Assembly (NCBI GenBank): GCA_002783525.1
Contig: PFGS01000289.1
Coordinates: 1-8,726, forward strand
Direction of reading: 5' to 3'
DNA from: Ignavibacteriales bacterium CG12_big_fil_rev_8_21_14_0_65_30_8
Lineage (GTDB): Bacteria > Bacteroidota > Ignavibacteria > Ignavibacteriales > Ignavibacteriaceae
Length of the DNA stretch: 8,726 bases
The translations under genes were made by a program, and so were the position numbers. Positions 6,398 through 8,726 of the stretch are shown one piece after another. Each line of letters opens with the position of its first letter. The first letter of the stretch is position 1. The notes beneath the pieces are model-generated. The model did not search any database. It had not been told where the DNA came from and saw only the letters and a program-made list of their open reading frames with translations.

Positions 6398-7669
6398 ATG
6401 AATTATAAAACAATACTTCTCTTTCTGCTTTTAACAGTTTCTTTATTTCCTCAAGAAGTTGTTGATAAAATTGTAGCTGTTGTAGATAACGAAATAATTC
6501 TACAGAGCGAGGTCGATTTTCAAACGAATCTATTAGCTGCACAAAGAAAACTTGATCCAACAGACCCTGAATTAAAAAGAAAAGTACTTAACTCAATGAT
6601 TGAAGACAAACTTGTTTATGCGCAAGCTGATATAGATTCTATTAAAATAAGTGAAAGTGAAATTTCACAAAGGATAGATTACCAGATAAATGTTTTTACT
6701 CAGCAATATGGTTCATTAGAAAAAGTTGAGCAAGTTTATGGAATGAGCATAAGCAAAATTAAACGTGAACTAAGAGACGATGTTGAGAAAAATTTAATGG
6801 TACAAAAACTTCAGCAGAAAAAATTTGGTGATGTAAATGCAACCCGAAGAGAGGTTGAAGATTTTTATACTCAATTTAAAGACAGCTTAGGCATAATACC
6901 TGAAAAAGTAAGCATTGCACATATTTACAGATCTCCGGAAGCAACTAAAGAAACAATAAATAAGTACATTAAATTTGCTGAGGATATTAAAGATTCAATT
7001 TTAAAGGGAGCTGATTTTGGAATAATGGCAAAAAAATATTCTGAAGATCCGGGAAGTGCAGTAAAAGGCGGGGACCTCGGTTTTGTGAAAAAAGGTGTAT
7101 TTTATTCCCAATTTGAATCAGCAGCTTTTGCATTAAAAGTAGGAGAAATATCTCCTATAATAGAAACTCCTGTAGGTTTACATATTATACAGTTGCTTGA
7201 AAAAAGAGGTGAATCTATTCACACAAGACATATTTTAATAAAAATTAAAAAAGGTGATGATGCTGATCTTAAAGCAATTAATTTTTTAACTTCAATTAGA
7301 GATAGCATTGAACGATTCGGAAAAAGTTTTAAAGATATGGCAAAAGAATATAGTGAAGATTATAACTCTAGTAATTTTGGTGGTGACCTGGGTACTTTTT
7401 ATTTAAACCAATTGGATAAATCCACTCTTGATATTGTTACTAAACTTGGTGTTGGTGAGATGAGTTTTCCAAGAAGATTTGAATTTGGAAATAATAGTTA
7501 TGGTTATCATATAGTTTTACTAAAGGAAAGAATTCCACAACATACCGCAGACCTTGTAAAAGATTATTCTGAATTAGCTAAATTGGCTGCAGAATATAAA
7601 AAACAGAAAAAATACGAACAATGGATACAAGACCTAAAATCAAAGATCTTTTGGAAAATTAATAGCTGA
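6398..7669 (+). CDS. surA: SurA-type periplasmic chaperone / peptidyl-prolyl isomerase with two intact parvulin domains
   Basis: This SurA-family foldase would escort unfolded outer-membrane proteins through the periplasm. From the ATG at 6398 it has 423 residues, close to E. coli SurA (about 430). It starts with a short signal peptide (M-N-Y-K, then a leucine-rich core) ending near L-F-P-Q-E. The family-typical opening D-K-I-V-A-V-V-D-N-E-I-I-L-Q-S-E-V-D follows at once, then the helical N-domain to about 160. Parvulin domain 1 (about 168-268) has H175 in A-H-I-Y, Y-S-E-D-P-G-S, G-G-D-L-G and H262 in V-G-L-H-I-I. Domain 2 (about 274-378) has H278 in R-H-I-L-I, Y-S-E-D, G-G-D-L-G and H371 in Y-G-Y-H-I-V. 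A lysine-rich C-terminal helix ends in W-I-Q-D-L-K. An alternative GTG start at 6392 adds two residues. It is the most canonical of the three adjacent paralogues and lies 15 bp before the MoxR gene. Confidence 0.92.
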   Translation: MNYKTILLFLLLTVSLFPQEVVDKIVAVVDNEIILQSEVDFQTNLLAAQRKLDPTDPELKRKVLNSMIEDKLVYAQADIDSIKISESEISQRIDYQINVFTQQYGSLEKVEQVYGMSISKIKRELRDDVEKNLMVQKLQQKKFGDVNATRREVEDFYTQFKDSLGIIPEKVSIAHIYRSPEATKETINKYIKFAEDIKDSILKGADFGIMAKKYSEDPGSAVKGGDLGFVKKGVFYSQFESAAFALKVGEISPIIETPVGLHIIQLLEKRGESIHTRHILIKIKKGDDADLKAINFLTSIRDSIERFGKSFKDMAKEYSEDYNSSNFGGDLGTFYLNQLDKSTLDIVTKLGVGEMSFPRRFEFGNNSYGYHIVLLKERIPQHTADLVKDYSELAKLAAEYKKQKKYEQWIQDLKSKIFWKINS

Positions 7670-7673
7670 TAAT

Positions 7674-7678
7674 AAGGA
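7674..7678 (+). promoter_or_regulatory. Shine-Dalgarno AAGGA supporting the TTG start of the MoxR gene
   Basis: AAGGA sits six bases before the TTG at 7685, good spacing in a region with few clear ribosome sites. It decides for the TTG start: no in-frame ATG occurs ahead of the conserved I-I-G-Q motif at residues 32-35. Confidence 0.6.
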
Positions 7679-7684
7679 AATTTT

Positions 7685-8677
7685 TTGAGTAACATAGAAA
7701 ACAATAAAAAAGATATAGAGTTAGTTCATAGACTAAATGATTCAGTAAAAAATATTAAAACTGAAATCAGTAAAGTAATAATCGGGCAAGAAGATATTAT
7801 TGACCAATTATTAATTTCATTACTTGCAAAAGGTCATTGTCTGCTTATAGGAGTACCAGGGCTTGCAAAAACATTATTGATTAAAACACTTGCCCAGGTT
7901 TTAGATCTAAAATTTAGCCGTATTCAATTTACCCCCGACCTAATGCCAAGTGATATTACAGGAACAGAATTAGTTGAAGAAGATCCGGTTACTAAAAAAA
8001 GAAACTTTAGATTTATTCCAGGACCCATCTTTGCAAATGTAATTTTAGCAGATGAAATAAACAGAACTCCGCCTAAAACTCAAGCTGCACTTTTGGAGGC
8101 AATGCAGGAACACAAAGTTACAACTGCGGGTGTTACTTCTACTTTGGAAGAACCATTTTTTGTACTTGCTACTCAAAACCCTATTGAGCAGGAAGGCACA
8201 TATCCACTACCAGAAGCGCAATTAGATAGATTTATGTTCAACCTTTGGCTGGATTATCCTACCATTAAAGAAGAAAAAAAAATTGTTGAAACTACAACCA
8301 GCGAGTACGAACCTAAATTATCTTCAGTTATTACAGCCAAAGAAATTATCCAATTTCAAAACCTTGTAAGAAAAGTACCGGTTGCAGAAAATGTAATTGA
8401 ATTTGCTGTAAACATTGTAAATCAGACAAGACCAGGCAACGGTGAATCACAAAAATTTATTAAGGACTGGATAAGCTGGGGCGCAGGGCCAAGAGCCTCA
8501 CAGTATTTAATACTTGCAGCTAAAACAAGAGCAATTACTAATGGCAGATACACTCCAAACATTGATGATGTTAAATTTGCAATGCTGCCTGTTCTAAGAC
8601 ATAGAATTATAACAAACTTTAGTGCTGAGGCAGAAGGTGTTTCATCTGTTGATGTGATAGAAAAATTAAAGACTTAA
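7685..8677 (+). CDS. MoxR-family AAA+ ATPase
   Basis: This cytosolic AAA+ ATPase is thought to act as a chaperone-like remodeller, often with VWA-domain or DUF58 partners. The 330 residues are typical of the family. Visible are the I-I-G-Q entry motif (32-35), Walker A G-V-P-G-L-A-K-T (56-63), Walker B I-L-A-D-E-I-N-R (120-127) continuing into T-P-P-K-T-Q-A-A-L-L-E-A-M-Q-E, and sensor 1 N165 in A-T-Q-N-P-I-E-Q-E-G-T-Y-P-L-P-E-A-Q-L-D-R-F. R182 is a likely arginine finger and R270 in G-A-G-P-R-A-S is sensor 2; the small lid domain follows. It starts with TTG, supported by AAGGA six bases upstream, only 15 bp after surA, so co-transcription is likely. In many bacteria a DUF58 protein and VWA-domain (Bat-like) genes follow; the window ends too soon to see them. 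The symbol is left blank because moxR subfamilies differ in function. Confidence 0.95.
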   Translation: MSNIENNKKDIELVHRLNDSVKNIKTEISKVIIGQEDIIDQLLISLLAKGHCLLIGVPGLAKTLLIKTLAQVLDLKFSRIQFTPDLMPSDITGTELVEEDPVTKKRNFRFIPGPIFANVILADEINRTPPKTQAALLEAMQEHKVTTAGVTSTLEEPFFVLATQNPIEQEGTYPLPEAQLDRFMFNLWLDYPTIKEEKKIVETTTSEYEPKLSSVITAKEIIQFQNLVRKVPVAENVIEFAVNIVNQTRPGNGESQKFIKDWISWGAGPRASQYLILAAKTRAITNGRYTPNIDDVKFAMLPVLRHRIITNFSAEAEGVSSVDVIEKLKT

Positions 8678-8682
8678 TTTTT
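8661..8682 (+). other. Perfect 9-bp A/T inverted repeat spanning the MoxR stop codon
   Basis: AAAAATTAA (8661-8669) and TTAATTTTT (8674-8682) are exact reverse complements around the 4-base loop AGAC, and the TAA stop (8675-8677) lies in the right arm. The stem has only A-T pairs, so it would be weak, but it ends in a T-run. It could be a poor terminator, a minor RNA end-protecting structure, or chance in AT-rich DNA. Nothing recognisable follows in 8683-8726. Confidence 0.25.
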
Positions 8683-8726
8683 AATTACCTATTTACTCTC
8701 TTTCATTTTAATCAAAAATTTTTCTA

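Noticed and set aside
8661..8682. Calling the inverted repeat at the MoxR stop an intrinsic terminator
   Set aside because: The stem has no G-C pair and part of it lies in coding sequence. MoxR genes commonly continue into an operon, so termination here is not supported.

Overview
The window is AT-rich and has seven genes, all on the + strand. No RNA gene, insertion sequence, CRISPR array or phage gene was seen. The genome style suggests a member of the FCB group (Bacteroidota/Chlorobiota/Ignavibacteriota), possibly Ignavibacteria-like: low GC, short Sec signal peptides ending in 'WAQ' or 'FPQ', frequent TTG/GTG starts with weak Shine-Dalgarno sites, and several SurA-like peptidyl-prolyl isomerases next to a MoxR ATPase. 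This placement is an inference from style and gene order, not from a phylogenetic marker.

Layout. Positions 1-611 hold the C-terminal half of a major facilitator transporter that runs in from the left edge. A 41-bp gap leads to an ABC ATPase of the MlaF/Ttg2A type (653-1384), with no permease or MCE partner in view. After a 107-bp AT-rich gap comes metG (1492-3531, TTG start), a full-length methionyl-tRNA synthetase with the C-terminal tRNA-binding domain. An 87-bp gap follows.

The main block is a tight four-gene run. It contains a large exported parvulin-type isomerase (3619-5589), a SurA-like lipoprotein (5573-6391, overlapping it by 17 bp), a SurA protein with two intact parvulin domains (6398-7669), and a MoxR-family AAA+ ATPase (7685-8677). 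The window ends 49 bp later, before the next gene is recognisable.

How they fit together. The three consecutive envelope proteins share a SurA-like N-domain plus parvulin plan, but their catalytic sites differ. The first has two intact parvulin domains and a degenerate third. The second is a lipoprotein whose only parvulin-like domain has lost both conserved histidines. The third has two intact domains. This looks like a periplasmic chaperone set for outer-membrane or surface protein biogenesis, mixing catalytic and non-catalytic members. The cytosolic MoxR ATPase is probably co-transcribed. The individual families are known; the division of labour among the three, and the link to MoxR, are the parts most worth following up.
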